Assembly (NCBI GenBank): GCA_046154185.1
Contig: JBJXGE010000035.1
Span: 1-64,000 of the forward strand
DNA length: 64,000 bases
Direction of reading: 5' to 3'
Source of the DNA: JBJXGE01 sp046154185
GTDB taxonomy: Bacteria; Planctomycetota; UBA8108; UBA1146; JAJFFE01
A program made the translations under genes and the position numbers. Positions 16,226 through 24,876 of the stretch are shown here, in pieces (within the stretch, counting starts at the first letter, position 1; each line of letters starts with the position of its first letter). The notes under the pieces are model-generated. The model had not been told where the DNA came from and ran no database searches. It saw nothing but the letters and a program-made list of their open reading frames with translations.

Positions 16226-17617
16226 TTACGGCCCAAGCACGCGCACGCCGACGACCTCCTTGTTCACTTCGGGCATGAGGTTGTTGACCAAACCCCCGCT
16301 TGCGAACAGGTCATTCGAATAATAAACGCGCAGGTCATCATTTACGACCAGCGTGATCGTCGCACTGTCGAGACTCACTTCGCCACCGGATTGCACGCTG
16401 TCCTCGCCGAAGAGCGAGCCGACGATGGTCGCGTCGCCGCCGGCACGGACCCTGATGGTGGGCGCCCAGCCGGCGACGATCACCAGGCCGGTCCACTTGA
16501 ATATGCCATCCACTGTCAAGGAAGCTCTGGTCGCCGGAGTGTTGTTCGTGTCGGTGTTTGGGTCGAAGTTGTCGCGAATCACCAGAATGCCAGCGCCCTG
16601 AAACGTGCGGCCGGCGGGCACCGTGAGCTGACCGGTCACGAACGTGACTTTCGGAGTCGTCATGTTGCCATACGTTCCAGAGTTGTTGCCATTCGCGAGC
16701 TTCGGCGACGCCGGGTCACTCATATACGTCGACCACAAGTCCCACGTGAACGATTGCACATCCGTCACATGTGGATCGATCGGGTACGGGTAATTCGGCG
16801 AGTTCTTGTTGCTCGTATCGAAGTATGTCGAAGTCGGCGCGGGTGTGACTCTGGTCTCTGGGTCGACACCGGTGCCACCCGAATTATTGAACCACGCCTC
16901 GATGTTCATTTGGCCAATAGGGTTCTGCGTGGTCCAAATCGGGTAAGGATGGCTACCAGCGACAGCCGCATCCGGCGAGCCTCCGTTGTAGATGTAGTCC
17001 GCTGGGTAATTGAGCGCGCTCGCTTGAAACGGCAAGGAGCTGGCCTGATACGACGCCGGCGAGGACGTGATCGTGCCCCACGTGGTGGGATCGAGCGGAT
17101 CGGACCCGCCGGTCCAAGCGAAACCGCCCATCGGCATCTCGACACCCCCGTTGCCGAAATACACGGGGCCGTTCGGAATGTACTTGGTCGCTTTGATCGT
17201 GATTTCGACCCCCTCCAGCTCCCAGCCATCGCCATTCCACGCCACGTCGTCTGGCGCAAGCATGCAAGACGAAGGCGAGGTTTCGTACGCGACGCGTCCC
17301 CAGGCGCGGACGGTGCTGACCGACGACGACTCGTCGAAGTCCGTATAGTAGAACAGCTGCCCATCGGAAAAATCGACCCAGGCCGGGGCGGTCCCGGTGC
17401 CCGACCAAGGTTCGACGAATCCCGCTTCTTTGATGCGAGCGAAAGCCTGGGCGGCCGCGGATTGGGCAATCTCACGCGCCATGAGCACTTCGCGCTGCGT
17501 GCGTACCGTCAGACTCTGCGCGCGGCTGAGTTCGAAAGACACGAGCGTAATGCTGAGCAATCCGATGGCGAGTATCAGCACCAGAACGAGTGCCGATCCC
17601 CGATTGGACTGTGTCAT
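16226..17617 (-). CDS. PilX-like exported pilin-assembly protein
   Basis: This 463-residue protein has an N-terminal hydrophobic helix after a short leader (GSALVLVLILAIGLLSITLV at 8-27, preceded by TQSNR). This pattern fits PilX/GspK-type minor pilins whose leader lacks the strict GFTLIE motif. The next region (SRAQSLTVRTQREVLMAREIAQSAAAQAFARI) forms the usual long alpha helix. The rest is beta-rich with no recognised enzyme motif. It is the last gene of a four-gene operon, 20 bp after a pseudopilin, and is followed by a strong terminator. ATG 17617 has a GGAGG ribosome site. It probably assembles in a type II secretion- or type IV pilus-like filament. Confidence 0.72.
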   Translation of the reverse strand: MTQSNRGSALVLVLILAIGLLSITLVSFELSRAQSLTVRTQREVLMAREIAQSAAAQAFARIKEAGFVEPWSGTGTAPAWVDFSDGQLFYYTDFDESSSVSTVRAWGRVAYETSPSSCMLAPDDVAWNGDGWELEGVEITIKATKYIPNGPVYFGNGGVEMPMGGFAWTGGSDPLDPTTWGTITSSPASYQASSLPFQASALNYPADYIYNGGSPDAAVAGSHPYPIWTTQNPIGQMNIEAWFNNSGGTGVDPETRVTPAPTSTYFDTSNKNSPNYPYPIDPHVTDVQSFTWDLWSTYMSDPASPKLANGNNSGTYGNMTTPKVTFVTGQLTVPAGRTFQGAGILVIRDNFDPNTDTNNTPATRASLTVDGIFKWTGLVIVAGWAPTIRVRAGGDATIVGSLFGEDSVQSGGEVSLDSATITLVVNDDLRVYYSNDLFASGGLVNNLMPEVNKEVVGVRVLGP

Positions 17618-17636
17618 CGGTCCTCCGTTTCTTTAC

Positions 17637-18158
17637 TCAAAATGAAGTTTGCGCGATGAGCCGATGAAACGTCATGCTGCGGGCGGCTGAACCCGCTCCG
17701 AACGTGACAGTCAAGGTCATAGGCACGATCTTGAGATCTGTGCCCGCCGACAAATTCCCAAGGTCGTCGAGCGCGTCGCCATCGAAGTTCAGGTCTTGGG
17801 GACCACCCAGTTCCGCAGGAACAGTCGTCTCGTTGGGATGACACGTGACCGCAATGTTCGCGGAGTTGAGCGTAGTGACCGAGACACTCTGCGCTGTGTA
17901 GCGCCCAAAGATCGCGCCGATTCCCTCGCCGTTCAGCAGGTCCTGCGGCAGATTCGCGACGTCTTGCATTTCCGCGACCAAGTCGCGCACTGCGCTCATA
18001 GCCTGATACGACTGAAAGCACTCCCGCCGCTGGTTCATGCCAGCGAGAATCGTGCCGCCGGATGTCATCAGAATGAGCGCGAGCACCGTCAATGCAACGG
18101 TGACCTCGATCAATGACAAGCCCGCGCAGCGCAGGTTGGAATCGCATTTTTTCAGCAC
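17637..18158 (-). CDS. pseudopilin with prepilin-type N-terminus
   Basis: This 173-residue protein has the class III prepilin signal KKCDSNLRCAGLSLIEVTVA. The peptidase would cut after the glycine, leaving LSLIEVTVALTVLALILMTSGG with the conserved E5. I choose the GTG at 18158 rather than an upstream ATG-type start (18218) because the leader then has normal length and an AGTGAGG ribosome site precedes it. It starts 7 bp after the stop of the upstream pseudopilin. The globular part is small and resembles PilV/GspI-type minor pseudopilins. It would be processed by a prepilin peptidase that is not in this window. Confidence 0.75.
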   Translation of the reverse strand: MLKKCDSNLRCAGLSLIEVTVALTVLALILMTSGGTILAGMNQRRECFQSYQAMSAVRDLVAEMQDVANLPQDLLNGEGIGAIFGRYTAQSVSVTTLNSANIAVTCHPNETTVPAELGGPQDLNFDGDALDDLGNLSAGTDLKIVPMTLTVTFGAGSAARSMTFHRLIAQTSF

Positions 18159-18165
18159 GGCTGCC

Positions 18166-18885
18166 TCACTGGTAAAGTGCGACGCGCTCGGTAATGACGA
18201 TGTCAGTGTTGAAGACAAAGTCGCCTCCTCTGCTGCGACGGGCGTTGAGACGCAGAGTAAAAGTCAGTAGTCGGCCCACGGGCGCTGGCGACACCGTGAC
18301 GGTAAACATTTCGCCGGTGCGCGGTGCGAATTCGTCGGTAAGCAGCACTTCCACCGCGGGCACGCCGCCGAACAGCGTCGCGCTGGTTACGTCGTCGCTG
18401 GTGCCAAGCTCGGCGTCGCCACCGGCCGCGGCGTTGAAGATCTGTGTTTGATCGGGCCCGCGACCGATGACTAAACCCGAGCAGACCGGCGGACCCGCGT
18501 CGGGCCCCCAAATGAAGACCCGCAAGTCATCGTCGTAGACCGGTGTGCCGCCAGCCGCGCTCTCGATGATCCGAAACTGCAGGCAGTGCGAGTTGATGCC
18601 GGTGGTCGGAAATAAGGGCGAAAACTGGGGGTCAATGCTCAGCGCTTGACCGGCCATCTGCGAGATGCGATCCATTGCGTTTTGCGCTCGCAACGTGACT
18701 CGTGACGCGAGTTCGTTCTCGAGGTACGCGAATTGCGATCCTTGAATGGCGTATACGACGCCCCCCAACACGACGCTGACCAACGCGATCGTGACCACGC
18801 ATTCGAGCAACGTGAGTCCGGCGTGTGTAGCGCGAATCTCAGTGGCGGGCTCGGCGAGCCGCGGCACCGTCGTGGTATGACTCAT
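18166..18885 (-). CDS. pseudopilin, PilW/GspJ-like
   Basis: This 239-residue protein has leader ...IRATHAGLTLLECVVTIALV, a prepilin cleavage site with G-L-T-L-L-E, then a hydrophobic helix (VVTIALVSVVLGGVVYAI). The long helix and beta-rich C-terminal half fit PilW/GspJ-like minor pseudopilins. The start is ATG 18885, which overlaps the stop of the HAMP-domain gene by ATGA. The frame is open far upstream, but that part only shadows the upstream gene. It is followed after 7 bp by the next pseudopilin. Confidence 0.75.
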   Translation of the reverse strand: MSHTTTVPRLAEPATEIRATHAGLTLLECVVTIALVSVVLGGVVYAIQGSQFAYLENELASRVTLRAQNAMDRISQMAGQALSIDPQFSPLFPTTGINSHCLQFRIIESAAGGTPVYDDDLRVFIWGPDAGPPVCSGLVIGRGPDQTQIFNAAAGGDAELGTSDDVTSATLFGGVPAVEVLLTDEFAPRTGEMFTVTVSPAPVGRLLTFTLRLNARRSRGGDFVFNTDIVITERVALYQ

Positions 18886-19391
18886 CGGCTTCGCTCCAAG
18901 AACTCCGACTCGCGCATCGCGGCCGACGCCGGAACGCTGCCCTGCGATTGCTGCGCTCGCAGCGCGTCGCACGCCTCGTTTAGTTTGCGACAGAGACTTT
19001 GAAACTCGTCGCGTTGTCGAATGCGACACGCGCCTGGATTCTTGCCGGCGATGATTTCGTCGAGGTGCTTCTCCATACGGTAGGCGGGGCCGGCAACGCG
19101 AAAGGTCACCAACACGCCGACGACGACCGTCACCGGGATGAGAACGACCAGCGTGCCGACGAAGTTTTGCAGCAGGGCTTGGCGCGCGAAGTCGGCTTGT
19201 TCGAACGACAACGCCGTTGTGAGGCGCATCGTCGTTACCGCCGAAAGCCAACCAAAGGTCGCGAGCCCCGCGAGGGAAAGGGCGAGGAAGACGCACACCA
19301 TCTTGAGTTGCAACGGTGGATTGATCAGCTTCTTGCGGCGCCACGCCTTTGGTCGCTGGGGTGCTGCTGTGGATAGCTCGCGATGCTCCAT
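18882..19391 (-). CDS. two-helix membrane protein with HAMP-like domain
   Basis: This 169-residue protein has transmembrane helices at ~30-50 (MVCVFLALSLAGLATFGWLS) and ~82-102 (FVGTLVVLIPVTVVVGVLVTF). A HAMP-like linker follows at once (RVAGPAYRMEKHLDEIIAGK, then DEFQSLCRKLNEACDALR). HAMP domains relay signals across the membrane, but there is no kinase, cyclase or chemotaxis output domain. ATG 19391 with GAGG 11 nt upstream is preferred to the GTG at 19403. It leads the pseudopilin operon through an ATGA overlap, so it may regulate or anchor the filament machinery. That link comes only from operon position. Confidence 0.72.
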   Translation of the reverse strand: MEHRELSTAAPQRPKAWRRKKLINPPLQLKMVCVFLALSLAGLATFGWLSAVTTMRLTTALSFEQADFARQALLQNFVGTLVVLIPVTVVVGVLVTFRVAGPAYRMEKHLDEIIAGKNPGACRIRQRDEFQSLCRKLNEACDALRAQQSQGSVPASAAMRESEFLERSR

Positions 19392-19566
19392 AGTGTGGTC
19401 CACCTCAAATGAGTTCCTGGGGCCTCTCGAAGATGACCTAAAAGTCTACGATGGCTGAAATACCTCGCCATCCCAGCGGACGCTCGCAGGCGGATAGAAC
19501 TTGAAACTGAAATCCCTGTTCTGACCCAAAGCGTGGCGGATCAGTGAGCTGTAGAAGATCGCGACC

Positions 19567-20706
19567 TCAAGGCGCCGGGCAGAGCGGATAACCAGCGCAC
19601 GTGAGCGCGTCCGGCGTGGGATCGATTCCGCACGCGGGAAACGGCGTGGGCGGTGGGGCGCCACCTGCGAAGTAATAGTTGATCAGCCAAATGGCGTCTG
19701 CGATGTCGATGCCGCCATCGTCGTTCGCGTCTGCCGCTTTGCGGCAAGGGGGCGCGGCGCCGCCTTGGAAGACGTAACTGATGACCCAAATCGCGTCGCC
19801 GATGTTGAGAGCCGTATCGGCGTTCGCATCGCCGCGGCGATAACGCGTGCCAACTGGCGTCGGCTCGACCCCGACGATTCCCGGATGCACGACGGGCAGC
19901 GACGGGCCCCCGCCGCCGGCGCGCGTGAACGAGATCGGCACGACCGGGTCGCCCAACGTTCCACAAAAACTCAACTCCGTATCGCTCGCCCCGAGCAACG
20001 CGTATTGCGCGATGTAGAGTTCAAGATCGAGTCCCGCGGATAGCGTCGTGTCGGCCGCGAAGCCGAGCAGCGTCGCGGCCGTCCAGCCGCCGGGGACAAT
20101 GTTGCGGACTTCGAAGTCTGGGCTCAGCGCGTCGATGGTCGCACCACGGCTGACGCTCGTGACATCGGCCGCGGCGATGTCGTGACACACTCCGAATGAC
20201 CAACCGCTCAAACCGGCGCCCGTGCTGTCGAACAACACGCGGACTTCAGCCGCGGTGCCGAGCGGATTCGTGGTGCTAACGAAACTGAGTTCATAGGCCG
20301 GATCGAGCGGCAGCACTGCGGCGCCCGAGCAATTGTCGTAGGTGAGACAGTTGAGCGAGTCGGCGGTCGGATCGAGTCCACAGTTGGGATGGGGCGGTGG
20401 AATCGGCGGCGCACCGACGACGAAACCGCTGTTGAGGAGCAATAACATATCCGCGAGATCGAAGCTGCCGTCGTCGGTCACGTCGGCCGCGTCGAAGCAA
20501 GGCGGCGGCGGTCCGCCGCCAAACAACGCTTCGGAGAAATACACCGCGTCGGCGACGTAGTCGATGTTGCCGTCGCCGTCGATGTCGCCGCGACGAAACG
20601 GCATCTGCGCAAGCGCGGAGTCGCGCGCGAACAAGGCGAAAGACAGCGCGAGCGCGGTCATAACAATTGGGCGAAACGCGACGCGTCGTGCAATGAGTTG
20701 CAGCAT
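19567..20706 (-). CDS. exported protein with two dockerin-like EF-hand modules
   Basis: This 379-residue protein has a signal peptide (~1-34). A first dockerin-like segment follows directly (FRRGDIDGDGNIDYVADAVY, then DVTDDGSFDLADMLLLL). A beta-rich middle of ~150 residues resembles a cohesin-type beta-sandwich (SGWSFGVCHDIAAADVTSVS). A second dockerin-like segment ends the protein (YRRGDANADTALNIGDAIW, then DANDDGGIDIADAIWLINYYF and the CGIDPTPDALTC tail). ATG 20706 is chosen because the signal peptide starts there. The open frame reaches further up without coding appearance. It is exported and probably calcium-binding. Its molecular role is unknown. Confidence 0.8.
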   Translation of the reverse strand: MLQLIARRVAFRPIVMTALALSFALFARDSALAQMPFRRGDIDGDGNIDYVADAVYFSEALFGGGPPPPCFDAADVTDDGSFDLADMLLLLNSGFVVGAPPIPPPHPNCGLDPTADSLNCLTYDNCSGAAVLPLDPAYELSFVSTTNPLGTAAEVRVLFDSTGAGLSGWSFGVCHDIAAADVTSVSRGATIDALSPDFEVRNIVPGGWTAATLLGFAADTTLSAGLDLELYIAQYALLGASDTELSFCGTLGDPVVPISFTRAGGGGPSLPVVHPGIVGVEPTPVGTRYRRGDANADTALNIGDAIWVISYVFQGGAAPPCRKAADANDDGGIDIADAIWLINYYFAGGAPPPTPFPACGIDPTPDALTCAGYPLCPAP

Positions 20707-20945
20707 GGTGACAAGTTTTCCGTGCAGTGGTTCGAGCCCTATTATCTCGACGCCAGACCCGAGCGCCGAAACTCTGCGCCGCCGGCGGCGCACTCAAGTT
20801 GGGTTAGGAGCGGCTAAGGATAGTGCCTGGAATCGAGTCGGGGAAGTGGCCGATTCGTCGACGACAAGCGCGTCGTCGCGACGGTGTTCGTTCGACGTCG
20901 TTGAGTAAGCGGCGAATGCGTGTTAGGAACTCCGTACCTCACACA

Positions 20946-21929
20946 TCACCGTAGGCTGCCGTCCCACTCCGGCGCGATTGGCGTCGCGATTGTCACCGGC
21001 TTCGTCGCTGCGCCGCGCCCGCGGAGCGCGCGATAGCAGCGCACGAGCGGCGATTGAGCAATGGCGGCGGCGTTCAGTAGACCGCGGAACGCGCTGCGGC
21101 GGACGAGTTCGCCGCACAAGATGAGCTGGCCGAGCGCACGACCGCCTTTGAGACGGCTGAGGCCGACGGCGTCGCAGATCGGTCGACCCGAGTCGGAGAG
21201 TTGCGGGATGAGATCCCAGCGCCCGGCGCGCAGGAGCGCGCGCACCCAGTCGCGCAGCATGATGTGATTCGCATTCTGCGCGGAGTGCGGATACGTGTAG
21301 TGGCGGAAAAGTTTGATGTCGGCGTAACGAAAATCGGCGCCGCAACTGATGAGGCGCGTGAGCATGTCGACATCGACGGCGCGAAAGCTGATATCGAAGA
21401 CCCCGACGCGCGCGAGGACTTTGCGCGTCAGAATCAGACCGAGGCCGCACGCCGTGTGCTCTAGGATGTTCTCGATTCCGTCCGCGAGCCGGAGCCCGAC
21501 GGGCAACTGCACGTTGCTGTGAAAAGTTTGTTCACCGCTCGCGGGGTTTAGCTGCCATCGTTCGCCGCCGCAGTAGAGCGCGTCAATTTCTGGATGACCT
21601 TCGAGCAGCGCGATAGCGGCCCGCATGCCTTCTGGAAACGTATAGTCATCGTCCGTGATCAACTTGAAGTAGCGGCCGCGCGCCGCGAGCAGCCCTTTGT
21701 TGTAGCCGTGCGCCTCGCCGTGATCGGGCTCCGAGGTGAAGCTGGTGACGATCGTACGGAAGCGCTCGACGACCGCGGCGGTGTGGTCGGTCGAGCCGCC
21801 ATCCATGATCAGCAGCTCATCGTCGGGAGTGATGATCTCGGCGAGATTCTCCAGCGTGCGCGCGAGGTACTCGGCGCGGTTACGCGTGGAGATGAGATAG
21901 CTCACGCGGACGTTGGTCGTGGTGGCCAT
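20946..21929 (-). CDS. family 2 glycosyltransferase
   Basis: This 327-residue protein has a GT-A fold: VSYLISTRNRAEYLARTL at ~9-26, then LLIMDGGSTDHT, and the metal-binding acidic cluster LITDDDYTF. It would transfer a sugar from a nucleotide donor during surface-polysaccharide assembly. The start at ATG 21929 follows the epimerase stop by 1 bp, so the two are translationally linked. It is the last gene of a minus-strand aminotransferase-epimerase-glycosyltransferase group. Donor and acceptor cannot be predicted. Confidence 0.88.
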   Translation of the reverse strand: MATTTNVRVSYLISTRNRAEYLARTLENLAEIITPDDELLIMDGGSTDHTAAVVERFRTIVTSFTSEPDHGEAHGYNKGLLAARGRYFKLITDDDYTFPEGMRAAIALLEGHPEIDALYCGGERWQLNPASGEQTFHSNVQLPVGLRLADGIENILEHTACGLGLILTRKVLARVGVFDISFRAVDVDMLTRLISCGADFRYADIKLFRHYTYPHSAQNANHIMLRDWVRALLRAGRWDLIPQLSDSGRPICDAVGLSRLKGGRALGQLILCGELVRRSAFRGLLNAAAIAQSPLVRCYRALRGRGAATKPVTIATPIAPEWDGSLR

Positions 21930-21930
21930 A

Positions 21931-22923
21931 CTAAGGCGCAAACGCGGGATCGGGCGTCGTCGCGACTGCCGACTCGCCGGCCGCTTCGCTCGAGTACGGA
22001 TAGATCGACTCGTAGTAACGCAGCGTCGCGGCGATGCCGGTGCCAAACTCCGTGAACCGAAACTGCGGAAACACCGAACGAAAGCGCGTCCGCTCCATCA
22101 CCTTGTGCGGCGCGCCATCGGGTTTGGTCGAGTCCCAGGCGATGCGACCGCGGTAACCGCTTTCCGCGACGATGCGCGTCACGAGGTCGCGCACGCTCCA
22201 GCCATCTTGTTGCGCGATGTTGAGTGGCCGTGCGAATTCGGGACCTTCGAGCCGCGGTAACGCGAGTAACACGACGCGCGCGAAGTCCGGGGCGTAGAGC
22301 CATTCGCGCACCGCGCTACCCGTGCCCCAAACCTCGAGCTCCGGCGCGTTTTCGGCGCGCGCGCGCACGATTTTGCTGACGAGCGCATTCAGCGCGTGCG
22401 CCTTGTTCGGATCAGTCGAGTCGTAAGGGCCATACATGTTCGGAACGAAGAAGTTGATGCTCCGGACGCCGAACTGCGCGCGATAGCAATCGCTCAGCAC
22501 AATCATCATGCGCCGCGTGCTACCGTACGAGTAGACCGAAGAGTGAAGCTCGCCCAACCATAGCTCATCTTCCCGAAACAGATGCGACTGACCGGGAAAC
22601 GCGCAGTTCGCGACGGGATTGATGACTGTGGTGCGGGGACAAGTCTCCGCGACGGCGCGGAAAATATTGAGCAGCATCCGCAGATTGAGATCCGCCACCA
22701 CCGCCGCATGCTCACTCACGAAGTTGAGGCTGCCGACGTGCGCGGCGCAATTCAGAATCACCTCCGGAGCGAAGGAACGCAAGGCGCGGCGCGTCGCATC
22801 GAAGTCCGTGAGATCGAGTCCCGTTCGGCGCGAGGCGGACAGGATTTCGTGACCTGCGCTCGACAGCAGCTCGACCGCGTTTTGGCCGACAAAGCCCGTT
22901 CCGCCGGTGACTAGGATGCGCAT
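21931..22923 (-). CDS. NAD(P)-dependent sugar epimerase/reductase, GDP-L-fucose synthase-like
   Basis: This 330-residue short-chain dehydrogenase/reductase has the Rossmann motif VTGGTGFVG (5-13). The sequence CAAHVGSLNFVSEHAAVVADLN, NPVANCAFPG and VPNMYGPYD resemble GDP-L-fucose synthase (GDP-4-keto-6-deoxymannose epimerase/reductase). The usual YxxxK catalytic pair reads YGSTR, so lysine seems replaced by arginine, which is notable. Other sugar-nucleotide epimerases remain possible. It lies 1 bp before the glycosyltransferase start and 72 bp after the aminotransferase gene, in one glycan unit. Confidence 0.82.
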   Translation of the reverse strand: MRILVTGGTGFVGQNAVELLSSAGHEILSASRRTGLDLTDFDATRRALRSFAPEVILNCAAHVGSLNFVSEHAAVVADLNLRMLLNIFRAVAETCPRTTVINPVANCAFPGQSHLFREDELWLGELHSSVYSYGSTRRMMIVLSDCYRAQFGVRSINFFVPNMYGPYDSTDPNKAHALNALVSKIVRARAENAPELEVWGTGSAVREWLYAPDFARVVLLALPRLEGPEFARPLNIAQQDGWSVRDLVTRIVAESGYRGRIAWDSTKPDGAPHKVMERTRFRSVFPQFRFTEFGTGIAATLRYYESIYPYSSEAAGESAVATTPDPAFAP

Positions 22924-22995
22924 GGGTGGTTTGCGTGCTCCTCTGCGAGAAAGAATTCGTGCCTAGTCATAGATCGGCTGTGGGCGAATCCGGCT

Positions 22996-24093
22996 TTACC
23001 AGCCGCGGCGAATTGTCTCGATGATGTGACCGAGGTCGTCACTCGAGAGTTGCTCGTGCACGGGAATCGCGACTTGCTCTTTGTTGAAGAGCGCCATGCC
23101 CGGTAGATCCTCGCGCACGCCGCCGAACACGCGATTGCGGTCGATGCGGAGGTGCACGACGGACGCTGGTATTCCGGACTCCGCGAGCTTGCGGATGAAA
23201 TCGGCGCGCCGCTCGACGCGCATAGTGAAGAGCCAGTATGCGCTTTCGCGATCACCGTCATCGCGTAAGAGGCGCAGCCCCGCGACATGCGCGAGTTCCC
23301 GCGTATAGAGCGCGGCAATCTCGCGCCGACGCACGAGGCGGCGCGGAAAGTCGGCGAGGTTGCCGATGCCGACCGCGGCGGCGAGATCATTCATGTGGTA
23401 CTTGTAGCCGACGTGATCGAGATCGTAGACGCGCTCGCCGAGGAGGTCCGGTTGGTGGCGCACACGGTCGATGCCGAACCACCGGCGCGTGAATGCGAGC
23501 TCACTGTCGCGCGCGTCGAGGCAGGCGAGCGCACCGCCGTCGCCGGTCGTCACATGCTTGATCGCCTGAAACGAGAAACACGTGAAGCGCGAGATCGCGC
23601 CGATCGGCCGGCCCCGGTAGGTCGCGCCGAGCGCGTGCGCGGCGTCTTCTATCACGGCGATGTCGCGCTCGCGCGCGAGTGCATTCAACTCATCGAGATC
23701 ACATGGATAGCCGCTCCAGTGAACGGGGATCAGCGCGCGCGTGCGCGCAGTGATGCGGCGGCGCACGTCCGCCGGATCGAGATTGCCAGTCTCCGGGTCG
23801 ATGTCGGCAAACACTGGTTTCGCGCCCTGCATCAACACGACGTGTCCGGTCGCGATGAAAGTCTGGGGCGGCAGGATCACTTCATCGCCTGGTCCGACGC
23901 CGACGACATCGAGCGCGAGGTGGAGCGCCGACGTGCCGCTATTGAGCGCGGCCGGATTCATGAGACCGAGCCGACTCGCGAGCGCTGCCTCGAATTCCTT
24001 CACGCGTTTCCCTTCGCTGACAAAGGTCGAGCGAAGCGTTTGCGCGGCGAGTTCGACGGCTGCGGCTGACATGCTGGTGATGAAAAAATCCAC
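22996..24093 (-). CDS. DegT/DnrJ/EryC1/StrS-family sugar aminotransferase
   Basis: This 365-residue PLP enzyme carries the family marks ALNSGTSALHLAL, PPQTFIATGHVV, VIEDAAHALGA (D150) and the Schiff-base lysine in CFSFQAIKHVTTGDGG (K179). These enzymes aminate keto-sugar nucleotides for amino-deoxysugars. I choose GTG 24093 because family members begin a few residues before a motif like FFITSMSAAAVELA. The open frame extends ~180 codons further but is not protein-like there. It starts the minus-strand glycan unit, facing the plus-strand acyltransferase gene across 135 bp that must hold two divergent promoters. An acyltransferase opposite suggests an N-acylated aminosugar. Confidence 0.88.
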   Translation of the reverse strand: MDFFITSMSAAAVELAAQTLRSTFVSEGKRVKEFEAALASRLGLMNPAALNSGTSALHLALDVVGVGPGDEVILPPQTFIATGHVVLMQGAKPVFADIDPETGNLDPADVRRRITARTRALIPVHWSGYPCDLDELNALARERDIAVIEDAAHALGATYRGRPIGAISRFTCFSFQAIKHVTTGDGGALACLDARDSELAFTRRWFGIDRVRHQPDLLGERVYDLDHVGYKYHMNDLAAAVGIGNLADFPRRLVRRREIAALYTRELAHVAGLRLLRDDGDRESAYWLFTMRVERRADFIRKLAESGIPASVVHLRIDRNRVFGGVREDLPGMALFNKEQVAIPVHEQLSSDDLGHIIETIRRGW

Positions 24094-24228
24094 GCGTTCA
24101 CGCCTTCCCGCGCCGGGTTCCGGCGCCGACGCTCCGAGTTTTCGCGTCCTTTCATTTATCGGCTGAACCTCACCCGTCAAACAGCCGATAGCCCAGGAAG
24201 GTAGTTTTTCAACTCCGGGAGGGGCGCG

Positions 24229-24876
24229 ATGACATCGAAGATGAAAACGAATTTGTTCTACACACGCGAGGAGCTGCTCGACTTCGGCTTCAGCTCCGTC
24301 GGCGAGAACGTGCAAGTCAGCACGCGCGCGAGCGTCTACGCGATCAGCGGCACGATCGGCAGCAACGTGCGGGTCGACGACTTTTGCATTCTCAAGGGAC
24401 ACGTCGAAATCGGCAGTTACGTGCACATTTGCGCTTACTGCTCCGTGAGCGGGGTGCGCGGCGCCGTGCGGCTCGGCGATTTCTCGACGCTCGCGAATCG
24501 CGTGAGCATTTACACGGGTTCCGACGATTACTCGGCGAGCGCGCTCTCGAGCTCGGTCGTGCCGCAAGACACGGTCGTCACCATGACGGGAGATGTGACG
24601 CTCGAGCACGCCGCACTCGTCGGCGCGCACACCGTGATTCTGCCGGGCGTGACAATCGGCGAGGGCGCATCAGTCGGCGCGATGTGCGTGATCAACAAGA
24701 ACGTGGCGCCGGCGGAAGTGTTGGTGCGGATGCCGCCCGGCGTGGTGCGCCGCGGATTGCGTGATCTCGGGAGCATTCGCGCGCTCGCGGGGCGCGTGCG
24801 TGAGCGCGAACAACACGGCAGCGAGCCGATGGAAGTGCAGTGGGTGAGTCCACTCTTGGAACCGTGGGATGCATGA
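24229..24876 (+). CDS. left-handed beta-helix acyltransferase
   Basis: This 215-residue protein shows hexapeptide-repeat periodicity (for example IGSNVRVDDFCILKGHVEIG and VTIGEGASVGAMCVINKNV), typical of LbH acetyltransferases of the WbbJ/maltose O-acetyltransferase type. The N-terminus (YTREELLDFGFSSVGENVQVS) is characteristic of sugar O/N-acetyltransferases in surface-glycan clusters. A catalytic His is probably within VTLEHAALVGAHTVI. It would acetylate a sugar nucleotide or glycan. Its stop overlaps the ABC-ATPase start by ATGA. Start ATG 24229 follows a GGGAGG ribosome site. Confidence 0.85.
   Translation: MTSKMKTNLFYTREELLDFGFSSVGENVQVSTRASVYAISGTIGSNVRVDDFCILKGHVEIGSYVHICAYCSVSGVRGAVRLGDFSTLANRVSIYTGSDDYSASALSSSVVPQDTVVTMTGDVTLEHAALVGAHTVILPGVTIGEGASVGAMCVINKNVAPAEVLVRMPPGVVRRGLRDLGSIRALAGRVREREQHGSEPMEVQWVSPLLEPWDA

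Noticed and set aside
16391..17659. 422-codon plus-strand frame opposite the PilX-like gene
   Set aside because: It is antisense to a well-supported operon member. Composition (Arg/Gly/His-rich) is typical of GC-rich shadow frames.
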